DNA from: Gillisella vitis
GTDB lineage: Bacteria; Pseudomonadota; Alphaproteobacteria; Rhizobiales; Rhizobiaceae
Assembly (NCBI RefSeq): GCF_014204625.1
Contig: NZ_JACHLU010000003.1
Span: forward strand, 1-64,000
Length of the DNA stretch: 64,000 nucleotides
Direction of reading: 5' to 3'
The notes beneath the pieces were generated by a model. The model did not search any database and was not told the origin of the DNA. It saw only the letters and a list, made by a program, of their open reading frames with translations. Positions 1-8,109 of this stretch are shown here, one piece after another. Within the stretch, counting starts at the first letter, position 1, and every line of letters starts with the position of its first letter. A program made the position numbers and the translations under genes.

Positions 1-99
1 ACGCCGGTCATCGACACGTCGGGCCCCAGGTTGGTTCTTGGGCAGATGGGGTTCTATCGCCTTCCATGCTTCATCGGATAACCAGAAAAGATCGCTCAT
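1..99 (-). CDS. IS5-type transposase, N-terminal fragment cut by the window edge
   Basis: Thirty-three codons read leftward off the edge. The protein begins MSDLFWLSDEAWKAIEP and continues to a VDDRR motif, the typical opening of DDE transposases of the IS5/IS427 kind, whose N-terminal domain binds the element ends. The ATG at 99 follows a GGAGG ribosome site about 6 bases upstream. The catalytic domain lies outside the window, so it is unknown whether the gene is intact. Resemblance is from family memory, not a search. Confidence 0.75.
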   Translation of the reverse strand, partial: MSDLFWLSDEAWKAIEPHLPKNQPGARRVDDRR

Positions 100-179
100 A
101 ACAGCCTCCTTGCCTTCTCATCCTCAAAAAAACAGGGAATCAGATAATAGTGACAAGAGTTTGATCTGGTCCCCAGCCT

Positions 180-444
180 AGGGTCAAAACCCAATCAGGA
201 TGGGTGTTCTGCAAGGCGTATTTTGTGCCTGAGTAGGAGGGAAGGTGCAGGAAATGCCCTCTATTTTCAAAGCTTTCCGACGCCCGCAGGCACAAAATAC
301 GCCTTGCCCGAAGGGTTGATCGGGATGGGCCGCCTGATTGCGAACAATGCTCGCCAAGGCTTAGGGCCTTGACTTGCGCTTGTTCGCTGCCAGTCAATCC
401 CATCTCGATCAACAGAACACACATCCTGATTGGGTTTTGACCCT
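180..444. repeat. Nested three-arm palindromic element
   Basis: Three sets of inverted repeats are nested. The outer arms 180-202 and 422-444 are exact reverse complements over 23 bases and continue inward to 211/413 with one mismatch. Inside lie two hairpins: 211-231 with 287-307 (21 bases, exact), and 315-329 with 399-413 (one mismatch). The second carries a further inner stem, 340-347 with 380-387, and an apical hairpin 355-360/366-371. Folded, a strand would give a cloverleaf. The right end overlaps the sulfatase stop codon by two bases. It resembles the class of Rhizobiaceae intergenic mosaic elements, but I cannot name the family. Confidence 0.85.
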
Positions 445-1963
445 AAAGGCGGGGCTTGCTGACCGGCCCTTCATCCCAAAGTTCGGTATAGGCCAGCGTC
501 TGGTCGAGATGCTCGGCCCGGAGCGCCAGAAGCTTTTCGGCATAGTGTAGCCGCGTGGCAAGATGGGCGGGCTCATCAGCCAGATTGGTCAATTCGCCCG
601 GATCAGCCTGAAGATCAAACAGCAGGGGTGGCAGGCCCGCACAATGCACATATTTGAAATGATGGTCGCGCAAGACTGCCAGATTGCACTGGCTGGATTT
701 CAACCCCAAAGCCTCTTCAGGGACATTGGTTGCCACATCCCGAAAATCAAACTCCCAAAAGGCATGGTCACGCCAGCCCGCGGGGTGCTCACCGGCCAGA
801 AACGGCAGAAGCGATGCCCCGTCCTGATGGTTTTTCGCAGCAATATTCAGGCGCTGCAACAGAGTGGGCATCAGATCGGCGGATGAGGTGAAGTTGTCGA
901 CGATTCGACCTGCCGTGGCCGCGTGGGCGGGATCCCGAATCACCAAAGGGATATGATAGCTGCCATCATAAAATCCACCTTTGCCAAACATCCAGTGGTC
1001 GCCCATCATCTCGGCATGGTCAGAGGTGAAGATAATGATGGTGTTGTCCCATTCACCGCTGTGTTTCAGGGTTGCCATGATCCGGCCAAACTGGGCATCA
1101 ACCTCGGCTATCATGCCATAATAAATGGCGCGGATTGTGTTGATCTCGTCCGGGCTCCAGTCGCAGGCGCGCCCCTCTGCACCATAAAGAAACGAGGATT
1201 GTGGAATACGGCTCAAAAACAATGCGGCCAGAGGATGCGCCGCCATTTCTGCCTCAAGGGTGGGATGGCGCACCAGCTTTGTGGCAACATCCGGCTCAAA
1301 CATCCGATTATAGGGTTCCGGCACGCAAAAGGGCGGATGGGGGCGCAGGTAGGAGATATGGGCAAACCATGGCCGGGTCTGTTCTTCACGCCAGTTGAGA
1401 AAGGCATCGGTCAGGAAAGCCGTCTGTGTTTCATCGGCGCTATAGGCGGGCGGCTCGCGGTTTGGTCGCGCGGGCCGCTCTGTTCCTGTCAGATGCAGAT
1501 CGCGCTCCGGTCTTTCGCCGCCACGGCGGGTTTTGAGCCAGCTCAGCCATTGCCGGTCGTCCTCCAGCAGCAATTGCCCAGTGCTAAAGCCTGGCAACAC
1601 GCCTTCATAAGTGGTTAAATGTGGATCGGCCGGATCCAGAGACCGGGGATCAAGTGACACATCGGTATAGCCGAACAAGGTGGGATCATAGCCAGCCCGG
1701 CGGGCAGCAAGCGCAATCGTATCAAACCGTGTGTCCAGCGGCGAGCCGTTACGACAAACGCGGTGATTCATCTGATAAAGCCCGGTGTAAATCGACGCGC
1801 GGGCAGGAGAGCAGGGAGCGGTGCCGGCAAAATGCTTGTGAAACAGCACGCCTTCCTTCGCCAAGGCGTCAATATTGGGTGTGCGGACAACATCATGTCC
1901 CACGGCAGAGAGGCAGTCTCCCCGCCATTGGTCTGCGGTGACAAGTAAGATGTTGGGCTTCAT
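443..1963 (-). CDS. Sulfatase / phosphonate monoester hydrolase-like enzyme
   Basis: A 506-residue member of the alkaline phosphatase superfamily, sulfatase branch. Cys51 sits in the CSPAR motif that is converted to formylglycine. Metal ligands are visible as Asp11 near the N-terminus and Asp315-His316 in FTSDH; Lys328 and His209 (RPHPPF) complete the expected pocket. The flanking text (ARASIYTGLYQMNHR, and an EFDFRD motif near the C-terminus) closely resembles rhizobial phosphonate monoester hydrolases, which cleave phosphonate and phosphate diesters as well as sulfate esters. The ATG at 1963 is chosen because GGAGG lies 5 bases upstream; a longer frame to 2038 exists without such a site. 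No signal peptide is seen, so it is probably cytoplasmic. The natural substrate is unknown. Confidence 0.85.
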   Translation of the reverse strand: MKPNILLVTADQWRGDCLSAVGHDVVRTPNIDALAKEGVLFHKHFAGTAPCSPARASIYTGLYQMNHRVCRNGSPLDTRFDTIALAARRAGYDPTLFGYTDVSLDPRSLDPADPHLTTYEGVLPGFSTGQLLLEDDRQWLSWLKTRRGGERPERDLHLTGTERPARPNREPPAYSADETQTAFLTDAFLNWREEQTRPWFAHISYLRPHPPFCVPEPYNRMFEPDVATKLVRHPTLEAEMAAHPLAALFLSRIPQSSFLYGAEGRACDWSPDEINTIRAIYYGMIAEVDAQFGRIMATLKHSGEWDNTIIIFTSDHAEMMGDHWMFGKGGFYDGSYHIPLVIRDPAHAATAGRIVDNFTSSADLMPTLLQRLNIAAKNHQDGASLLPFLAGEHPAGWRDHAFWEFDFRDVATNVPEEALGLKSSQCNLAVLRDHHFKYVHCAGLPPLLFDLQADPGELTNLADEPAHLATRLHYAEKLLALRAEHLDQTLAYTELWDEGPVSKPRL

Positions 1964-2308
1964 TGATCCTCCATGATCCAGCACGTCCCAATCGGCACAT
2001 CGAGCAAACGGCTTCATGTGAGCGGCTGGCGGGGGCACCTTACAGAGTGACGGGGTCGTCTGTCATTTGCCGTTTTTGGGTGTTTTCAGCAACGTCTATC
2101 GCGTCTGATGCATGATAGTTGTGCGAATTTGCTCAAATTATAGCCAGTTCCGACACGTTTTTTCTCTCAAAGTCGGCATAACTTTCAATTCCATCCTGAA
2201 AACAGAATCAGTTTCGATGCTTTGATATTAAGATATGCGATTTTTGCATTGCTGCATTGCGGCATTGACGATATTCAAATGAAAAGAATCCGCTATATTC
2301 AAATCATC

Positions 2309-2434
2309 GAAGCGACGCACTCCTCCTCCCAGTGTCGCTTTGTGAGGATCGGCAATACTCCTCCTCCTCCCAATTGCCGATCAAGTTCAAGAGCTCGACG
2401 CATCCTCCTCCCGCGTCGAGCTCTTTTCCGTTTT
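2309..2434 (+). ncRNA. Predicted small RNA with three anti-Shine-Dalgarno hairpin loops
   Basis: Three consecutive hairpins each expose CCUCCUCCC, the complement of ribosome-binding sites. Hairpin 1 pairs 2310-2316 with 2334-2340; hairpin 2 pairs 2347-2356 with 2373-2382; hairpin 3 pairs 2389-2401 with 2413-2425 and runs into a broken T tract (2424-2434), so it can also act as the terminator. Unrelated stems with the same loop argue for selection on the loop. Known relatives by architecture are the 'cuckoo' sRNAs of Rhizobiales and the CcsR RNAs of Rhodobacter (CCUCCUCCC-motif stress RNAs). The 5' end is not defined; I see no convincing promoter. The rest of the intergenic stretch 1964-2561 shows nothing else. 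Confidence 0.8.
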
Positions 2435-2561
2435 AGGATCTCATTTTAAGTCTTCCCGCTATCTTTGATGTGCATTTCATGGCTTTTCGCGGCTGTGTCA
2501 GGCTTTGACGGCGTGCTGTGTGGCAGATATACCGATCACCACAGTGAAGGAGAGCGCTTTG

Positions 2562-3998
2562 ATGTCAGCAAAATTCGGAACCAGTGGATTGCGTGGCCTG
2601 TCGACAGAGCTTGCTGGCAGTGTATCGGCGCTTCATGCGACGGCTTTTGCCCGGATGTTGCTGGCCAAAGGCTATGTTCAGCCCGGAGCAGGCGTGTTGA
2701 TCGGGCAGGATTTTCGCCCTTCCAGCCCGGAAATCGCGGCCATCTGCATGGCGGCGTTGCAACGCGCCGGGCTGACACCGATTGATTGCGGCACATTGCC
2801 AACACCGGCACTTGCGCTCTATGGCATGAGCATTGGTGCGCCATCCTTGATGATCACCGGCTCCCACATTCCGGCAGACCGCAATGGCATCAAATTTTAC
2901 CGGCCGGATGGCGAAATCGACAAGGCCGATGAAGTTGCCATCACCGACCTTGCCGCACAGTTGATCGATGATGCCGACGCCAACCGCGTGGCGCATGGGT
3001 CTGGTGATGACCATGGCCTTCGCGCCGCCAGCCTGTTTATGGCGCGCTGCTCAACAGTGCTTCCTGCTGGCAGCCTGAAGGGCCTGACCATTGGTGTCTA
3101 TCAGCACAGCAGCGTCGGGCGCGATATGCTGGTCACGATGCTGGAAGGCTATGGCGCGCGCGTCGTACCACTTGGCTGGTCCGACACCTTCATTCCGGTG
3201 GATACCGAGGCCGTCTCCGCTGAGACCTGTGCGAAAATGAGCGGCTGGGCCAAGGAGCATGGTCTCGATGCGATTGTCTCGACCGATGGTGATGCGGACC
3301 GCCCCCTGGTGGCAGATGAACACGGCGCGCCACTGCGGGGCGATCTGCTGGGCCTGATCACCGCGCAATTCCTCAAAGCCCGGGTTATTGCTACGCCGGT
3401 CACCTCCAATTCCGGCATTGAGGCGATCAGCGGTGTTGATGTGGTGCGCACGCAGGTCGGCTCTCCTTATGTTATTGCCGCGATGAATGCTGCCCTTGCT
3501 GGCGGCAAACACGATGTCATGGGCTTTGAGGCCAATGGCGGTGTGATGTTGGCATCGAGTTTTGAGGTCGATGGCGTCAAGCTGGCAGCCCTGCCAACGC
3601 GCGATTGCATGTTGCCAATTCTGGCAACGCTGTTTGCAGCCGCTCATGCCAATGGAAAGGCCAAGGCCCCGTTATCGACGGTGGTGGCAGGATATGCTTT
3701 GCCTGTGGCGCTGTCGGATCGAATTGAGAATTTCGCGCAAACGCGAAGCGGCTCTCTCATGGCCTATCTTCGCAGCTCAGACGAAAACCTCAGTGCTTTC
3801 CTCACGTCCATTGGCGCGGTTAAGAGCAAAAGCGATATTGATGGTCTGCGGGTGACGCTGACCGATGAGCGGGTGATTCACTTCCGCCCCTCCGGCAATG
3901 CCCCGGAAATGCGCTGCTATGTGGAAGCACAGGACCAGCAGGCCGCTGAAAGCCTGATGAAACAGGGACTTGATGCCATATCCGGCTGGCAGGGTTAA
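2562..3998 (+). CDS. Phosphomannomutase-type phosphohexomutase
   Basis: A 478-residue alpha-D-phosphohexomutase that moves a phosphate between C6 and C1 of a hexose, feeding nucleotide sugars for surface polysaccharide. All four family signatures are present: the phosphoserine loop TGSHIP with Ser101, the magnesium loop DGDADR at 242-247, the sugar loop GFEANGG, and the phosphate loop RPSGNAPE near the C-terminus. The overall text resembles rhizobial NoeK-type phosphomannomutases. The frame is open from 2505, but the ATG at 2562 has AAGGAGA upstream and opens directly into the conserved KFGTSGLRG. It is a single gene followed after 79 bases by a thioesterase. Specificity for mannose over glucose or glucosamine cannot be read from sequence. 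Confidence 0.85.
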   Translation: MSAKFGTSGLRGLSTELAGSVSALHATAFARMLLAKGYVQPGAGVLIGQDFRPSSPEIAAICMAALQRAGLTPIDCGTLPTPALALYGMSIGAPSLMITGSHIPADRNGIKFYRPDGEIDKADEVAITDLAAQLIDDADANRVAHGSGDDHGLRAASLFMARCSTVLPAGSLKGLTIGVYQHSSVGRDMLVTMLEGYGARVVPLGWSDTFIPVDTEAVSAETCAKMSGWAKEHGLDAIVSTDGDADRPLVADEHGAPLRGDLLGLITAQFLKARVIATPVTSNSGIEAISGVDVVRTQVGSPYVIAAMNAALAGGKHDVMGFEANGGVMLASSFEVDGVKLAALPTRDCMLPILATLFAAAHANGKAKAPLSTVVAGYALPVALSDRIENFAQTRSGSLMAYLRSSDENLSAFLTSIGAVKSKSDIDGLRVTLTDERVIHFRPSGNAPEMRCYVEAQDQQAAESLMKQGLDAISGWQG

Positions 3999-4077
3999 GA
4001 AACAGGCTTTCCCTTCACTGTTTCTGTCGCTATCCGTTTTCGGTAGAGACTTGAACGCAATTGCGAAAGGATGCCCC

Positions 4078-4572
4078 ATGGACCGCGCCCACGATCCGAG
4101 CGAACTTGAAATGGTTGTGCTGATGACGCCGGATATGGCGAATTTTTCTGGCAAGGTGCATGGCGGCGCGCTGCTGAACCTGCTGGACCGTGTGGCCTAT
4201 TCCTGTGCGTCGCGCTTTTCCCAGCAATATGCCGTCACGCTGTCCGTGGATCAGGTGGTGTTTCGTCAGCCTATTCACGTGGGGGAACTGGTGACGTTTC
4301 GCGCTTCGGTCAATTATGCCGGTCGCACCTCCATGGAGGTGGGCATAAGGGTGGAAGCCGAAGAAATTCGCACCGGCGAGCGTCGCCACACCAATTCCTG
4401 CTATTTCACCATGGTGGCTGTGGATGCCCACGGCAAGCCAACAGCCGTGCCGGCGCTCTGTCCCCAGACCGCCGTGAAGAAGCGGCGTGAGATTGCTGCC
4501 ATCAACCGGCGCGCATTGCGCCATGAATTTCAGGCCCGGTTTGAAGAGGTCAGTGCTGCCGGGCAAGAGTAG
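4078..4572 (+). CDS. Hotdog-fold acyl-CoA thioesterase (YciA-like)
   Basis: A 164-residue single hotdog domain. The segment from FSGKVHGGALLNLLDR to the DQVVF strand matches the acyl-CoA hydrolase family, with the helix carrying the catalytic Asp of LLDRVA and a GRTSMEV motif typical of YciA-like enzymes. It should hydrolyse acyl-CoA in the cytoplasm. The C-terminal 35 residues are basic (KKRREIAAINRRALRHEF). The ATG at 4078 is preferred over in-frame upstream codons because it has a GAAAGGA site and starts at the conserved region. It is co-directional with the mutase upstream and the MurA paralogue downstream, but gaps of about 80 bases do not prove one operon. Confidence 0.85.
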   Translation: MDRAHDPSELEMVVLMTPDMANFSGKVHGGALLNLLDRVAYSCASRFSQQYAVTLSVDQVVFRQPIHVGELVTFRASVNYAGRTSMEVGIRVEAEEIRTGERRHTNSCYFTMVAVDAHGKPTAVPALCPQTAVKKRREIAAINRRALRHEFQARFEEVSAAGQE

Positions 4573-4651
4573 GGTCTTGCGCCATTGTTTTGTCTCTTTA
4601 TTGAGATGAACGGTACTTGCAAACATGTGAATCGAGTGAGAGGGAGCCGGG

Positions 4652-5938
4652 ATGGCTAATCTTGTGGTTGAAGGCGGTTATCCCGTCAGTGGTACGGTGC
4701 GGCCTTCAGGCAATAAGAATGCCGTGTTGCCCATGCTCTGTGCAACATTGCTGAGCGAAGATGAGGTGACGTTGGAAAACGTTCCCGACATCAGTGATAT
4801 TGATAAGCTTCTGGCCTATTTCGAGAGCAAGGGCTCACGGTTTTCTCGGGATCGGGTGGCGCAAACGCTGACGATTCAGCATGATTTTCAGGCCTTTGTC
4901 CGCAATGAAGCAGAGCTTCCCTTTGGTATTCGGGCAGCCGTCCTGTTGTTGGCTCCAGCCATGGTCAGAAGCGGCAATCTGTATTTTGACACCGAGGCCA
5001 AGGGCTGTGCGCTGGGCGTGCGCGAGATTGATCCGCATCTGGAGATCTTGCAGCAGTTTGGCTGCCGCATGACAGCCCGTCATCCGTGCCATATGGAAAC
5101 GGTCGGTCCTGTGACGGCCGCAAAAATCTGGGCAGACTATGCCTCCGTGACAGCCACAGAAACGTTTATCATGATGGCCAGCGTGGCATCGGGCGTCTCG
5201 GTGCTCAACAATGCAGCGTCGGAGCCGCATGTGCAGGCCTTGTGCGACATGCTGGTGGCCATGGGAGCCAAAATTGAGGGCATCGGCACCTCCCGGTTAA
5301 CGGTTACGGGTGTCGAGCGCTTGAGTGGAACGACCGCCCGTGTGCCGGATGACCACCATGAGGTCGCAACGTTTCTGGCTATTGGCGGCGTCACCGGCGG
5401 GCGTTTGCGGGTGGAATCCGGCATTGGTGAGCATATGGAGCTGATCTTGCGCCAGTTTGGTAAACTGGGGTTGGAGTTTGAGGTCGAAGATGACGCCATC
5501 ACCGTCACCAACTGGAGCCGCAAGATTACCGAGCCTTTCACAACCGAGCTGTTGCCGAAGATTGAAGCGGCTCCCTGGCCGTATTTTCCAGCCGATCTTC
5601 TGCCACAGGCCATCGGCGTTGCGGTGGGCTGCCATGGAGACATCATGTTCTGGAACAAGGTCTATGAGGGGGCGCTGGGCTGGACGGGCGAACTGCTGAA
5701 GTTTGGCGCGCGCGTGCATCTGTCCGATCCGCATCGCCTTGTGGTGTTTGGCAACAATCAATTACGCCCTGCTGTGGTGGAAGCGCCCTATATCATTCGT
5801 GTGGTTGTGGCTCTGCTGGTGGCGGCTGTTCAGGTCAAGGGCGTGACCCGCATCCAGAATGCCGATCCGCTGCGTCGGGCCTATCCGCATTTTGTTGAAA
5901 AACTCACGGCACTTGGGGCTAAAGTGCATTGGGAGTAA
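4652..5938 (+). CDS. MurA paralogue, UDP-GlcNAc 1-carboxyvinyltransferase family
   Basis: A 428-residue EPSP-synthase-fold protein. It has the N-terminal PSGNKNAVLP segment (SGAKNAALP in canonical MurA) and Cys119 in KGCALGVREIDPHL, the position of the catalytic cysteine that phosphoenolpyruvate and fosfomycin modify in MurA. The family makes UDP-GlcNAc-enolpyruvate, the first committed step of peptidoglycan. The sequence differs from the housekeeping rhizobial MurA as I remember it (Asn for Ala in the lysine loop, no usual MxxxR start), so I read it as a second copy. Start is the ATG after a GGGAG site. It ends 5 bases from the convergent diguanylate cyclase. Confidence 0.8.
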   Translation: MANLVVEGGYPVSGTVRPSGNKNAVLPMLCATLLSEDEVTLENVPDISDIDKLLAYFESKGSRFSRDRVAQTLTIQHDFQAFVRNEAELPFGIRAAVLLLAPAMVRSGNLYFDTEAKGCALGVREIDPHLEILQQFGCRMTARHPCHMETVGPVTAAKIWADYASVTATETFIMMASVASGVSVLNNAASEPHVQALCDMLVAMGAKIEGIGTSRLTVTGVERLSGTTARVPDDHHEVATFLAIGGVTGGRLRVESGIGEHMELILRQFGKLGLEFEVEDDAITVTNWSRKITEPFTTELLPKIEAAPWPYFPADLLPQAIGVAVGCHGDIMFWNKVYEGALGWTGELLKFGARVHLSDPHRLVVFGNNQLRPAVVEAPYIIRVVVALLVAAVQVKGVTRIQNADPLRRAYPHFVEKLTALGAKVHWE

Positions 5939-5943
5939 GTATT

Positions 5944-7158
5944 TTAAACAGAGCGTGGCAGATGGCTGATGACATCGGTTCTTGCCACGGCTGTGGCCGT
6001 ATCCTGTGCGCCGCAGACGCAATTGCGGCCACTCCATTTGGCATTATAGAGCGCGGCATCGGCGCGTTTTAACAGGTCTTCCAAGGTGCAGGTGTCTGTT
6101 GTGCCTGCGGCAACGCCAAGGCTTGCGGTGACAATTTTGCCGGGACCAATGCCGCTGTGGGGAATACACAGCGCTTCAATGCTGGTGCGAATGGTTTCGG
6201 CTGTTTCCAGCCCTGCCCATTCGTCGGCCTCAATCAGCAAGACCAGAATTTCCTCTCCGCCAAAACGAAAAACATGGCCATTCTGATCTTTCAGGGACGA
6301 AATGGCCATGCTGACGGCGCGAAGGCATTCGTCACCCTGAATATGCCCGTGAATATCATTGAATGTCTTGAAGTGGTCGAGATCAAGCAGGATGGCACAG
6401 ACTTTTGTGGGCGGGTTGCTGCTCCATACATCCCCGCTGATCCGCGACAGTGAATGTCGGTTCAAAAGGCCGGTCAGTCCGTCCTGCTCGGATTTCATCA
6501 TGAGTTGTTGATGCAGCAGCGTGCTTTTCAGCCGATGCAGAAAATTCATCCGATCGGTGTGCTCAAGATAATAGGCCCCGGCACCCAGAAAAATAGAGGT
6601 GCTGATCACCAGAGAAACAATGCTGATATAGGTGCCAAAATCGAAAGCGCCTGTGAGCTTCATTGTGATCAGGTGGATGGCTGCCATCATCACCAATCCA
6701 ATCACTGCGATGAAAAAGCGTGGACGTAGCACGATGATGAAGAACATGAAGACGGCGATATTGCCATTCTGGTAGGCAAACAGACCGGGACTATGGCTGA
6801 AGATAACGATGGTCATCGGCAAAAGAGTGGACGTGACGCCAACACCAATCGCAAGCAGATCATAGCTGAGGGCTGTTTGCTGATGGTGAATGGCAATCAA
6901 AGCGATCATCACCAGAGGCGTGAAAACGAAGAGACGCGCAATGAGCAGGTGTTGAAAGACGTCGCCAACCAGTGCAGCATCGTCAAACAGCATGAGATTG
7001 TAAACAACCGTTCCAACCAAAGCCCAGCCCACCACGAGCCTGAAGCGGTTTGCTGCGTAATCAATCAGGAAGGCACGCTCAATTGTTGGCAAGAACCTCA
7101 TCAATGGAAATCCCCGGCGGACTTGCCGATCAACGTCCTCGACTGTGATGTTCTGCAT
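5944..7158 (-). CDS. Membrane diguanylate cyclase (GGDEF)
   Basis: A 404-residue protein with a hydrophobic N-terminal half of about six membrane segments (residues 35-220) and a C-terminal GGDEF domain (about 230-385). The active loop reads GGEEI near residue 300, preceded by DLDHFKTFND, so it should make cyclic di-GMP. The RxxD inhibitory site expected five residues before GGEEI is absent (KDQNGHVFRF), so product feedback is probably lacking. There is no recognisable sensory domain beyond the membrane part. The start is the first ATG of the frame, with only a weak ribosome site. It converges on the MurA paralogue. Confidence 0.88.
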   Translation of the reverse strand: MQNITVEDVDRQVRRGFPLMRFLPTIERAFLIDYAANRFRLVVGWALVGTVVYNLMLFDDAALVGDVFQHLLIARLFVFTPLVMIALIAIHHQQTALSYDLLAIGVGVTSTLLPMTIVIFSHSPGLFAYQNGNIAVFMFFIIVLRPRFFIAVIGLVMMAAIHLITMKLTGAFDFGTYISIVSLVISTSIFLGAGAYYLEHTDRMNFLHRLKSTLLHQQLMMKSEQDGLTGLLNRHSLSRISGDVWSSNPPTKVCAILLDLDHFKTFNDIHGHIQGDECLRAVSMAISSLKDQNGHVFRFGGEEILVLLIEADEWAGLETAETIRTSIEALCIPHSGIGPGKIVTASLGVAAGTTDTCTLEDLLKRADAALYNAKWSGRNCVCGAQDTATAVARTDVISHLPRSV

Positions 7159-8109
7159 TGTTAAGTGTCCAATTCCTTTGATTATTTATTCTGTTGTGTA
7201 AAATATTGAAAAACAGATAAATAATATCTGTCTTTCCAAGTTTATTTTATTCTCTATCAAATAACGAAATACAACGATCGATTTAAATTTTATTTTGAAA
7301 ATTAAAAATTGAAATTTCATTTATAATTAAATCAATAGTTGCAATTGATGTGGTTTTATATTGAATTTCAGGATAGTACCCGACGTAAATGTTTTTGCGT
7401 TTTAAAACCCCTCCCCACAAGGGGGAGGGAGTCTGTTGCATTCTGGGCAAGACTCTGTTTTTCATCATAAATCTGTGAGAAAAGGAACAGTGGCAAAGCA
7501 TTCGAGGTGCTCCCTCCCCCTTGTGGGGAGGGTTGGGGAGGGGTCTTTCTTGTTTGCGTCGTGTACTCTGGTCTTTCAGGGTTGTTATTTTCTAATACTT
7601 TGATTGTCATTAAATATTAGGATTTTGTGTCTGCGAATGTTTGGCGTGTAGCGCCCAACGATGAATAATCATGCTGATTGCAGCGCATGGTGGTTTTGCC
7701 AAATGCGCGGTGCGCCACGCACACAAAAAGAGACTTTGTGTGTGAAGACCGGCCATATCTTCCGTATGCGTTAAAATACACAAGAGCCCTCTAAATTAAT
7801 GGATTTTAAACAGACAATGCGTATATTCTAATTATCTAAGATTGATGGGTGAAATAATACCACCCACGGTTAGAGAGTGGACAGAAGAGTATTTCGCAGC
7901 ACATTCCGCTTTTCTATTCGAACCATTGATGGTTTTTGACGTGAAAAGCATGAAGAGTAAAATTGCAGCAATGTTGAATGCGCCTTAAAGGCGCAAATTT
8001 GCTGTCAAGTCTGCTGAATACCATGTCTTCCGCTCGTCAATGGCCAGCCGGAGAATGAGATACATCTGGTTGATCTTACCTATACGCAAAATTCGCGCGG
8101 GAGTGAAAC
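7159..8109. other. Long non-coding stretch between cyclase and chemoreceptor
   Basis: About 950 bases without a credible gene. The first 220 bases are strongly AT-rich with a small hairpin near 7217-7236. The centre holds a GC-rich inverted repeat pair (separate entry). The part 7620-8100 shows no protein signature in any frame. The chemoreceptor promoter should lie here but I could not pick one with confidence. Confidence 0.6.
7409..7545. repeat. Inverted GC-rich palindromic repeat pair
   Basis: Bases 7409-7431 (CCCTCCCCACAAGGGGGAGG and three more) reappear in exact reverse complement at 7510-7532, 78 bases apart. Each copy is itself a near-palindrome, and the second runs on into TTGGGGAGGGG. 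This CCCTCCCC/GGGGAGGG type of intergenic repeat is common in alphaproteobacterial genomes. Short reading frames over it (for instance 7283-7501 minus) are repeat translations, not genes. Confidence 0.8.

Noticed and set aside
2265..2298. TTGACG and CTATAT as promoter of the small RNA
   Set aside because: The spacing is 22 bases, too long for a housekeeping promoter.
7283..7610. Two overlapping minus-strand frames of 72 and 80 codons
   Set aside because: They translate the GC-rich palindromic repeats (PSPLWGGV, PPQPSPQGGG), a common false gene.
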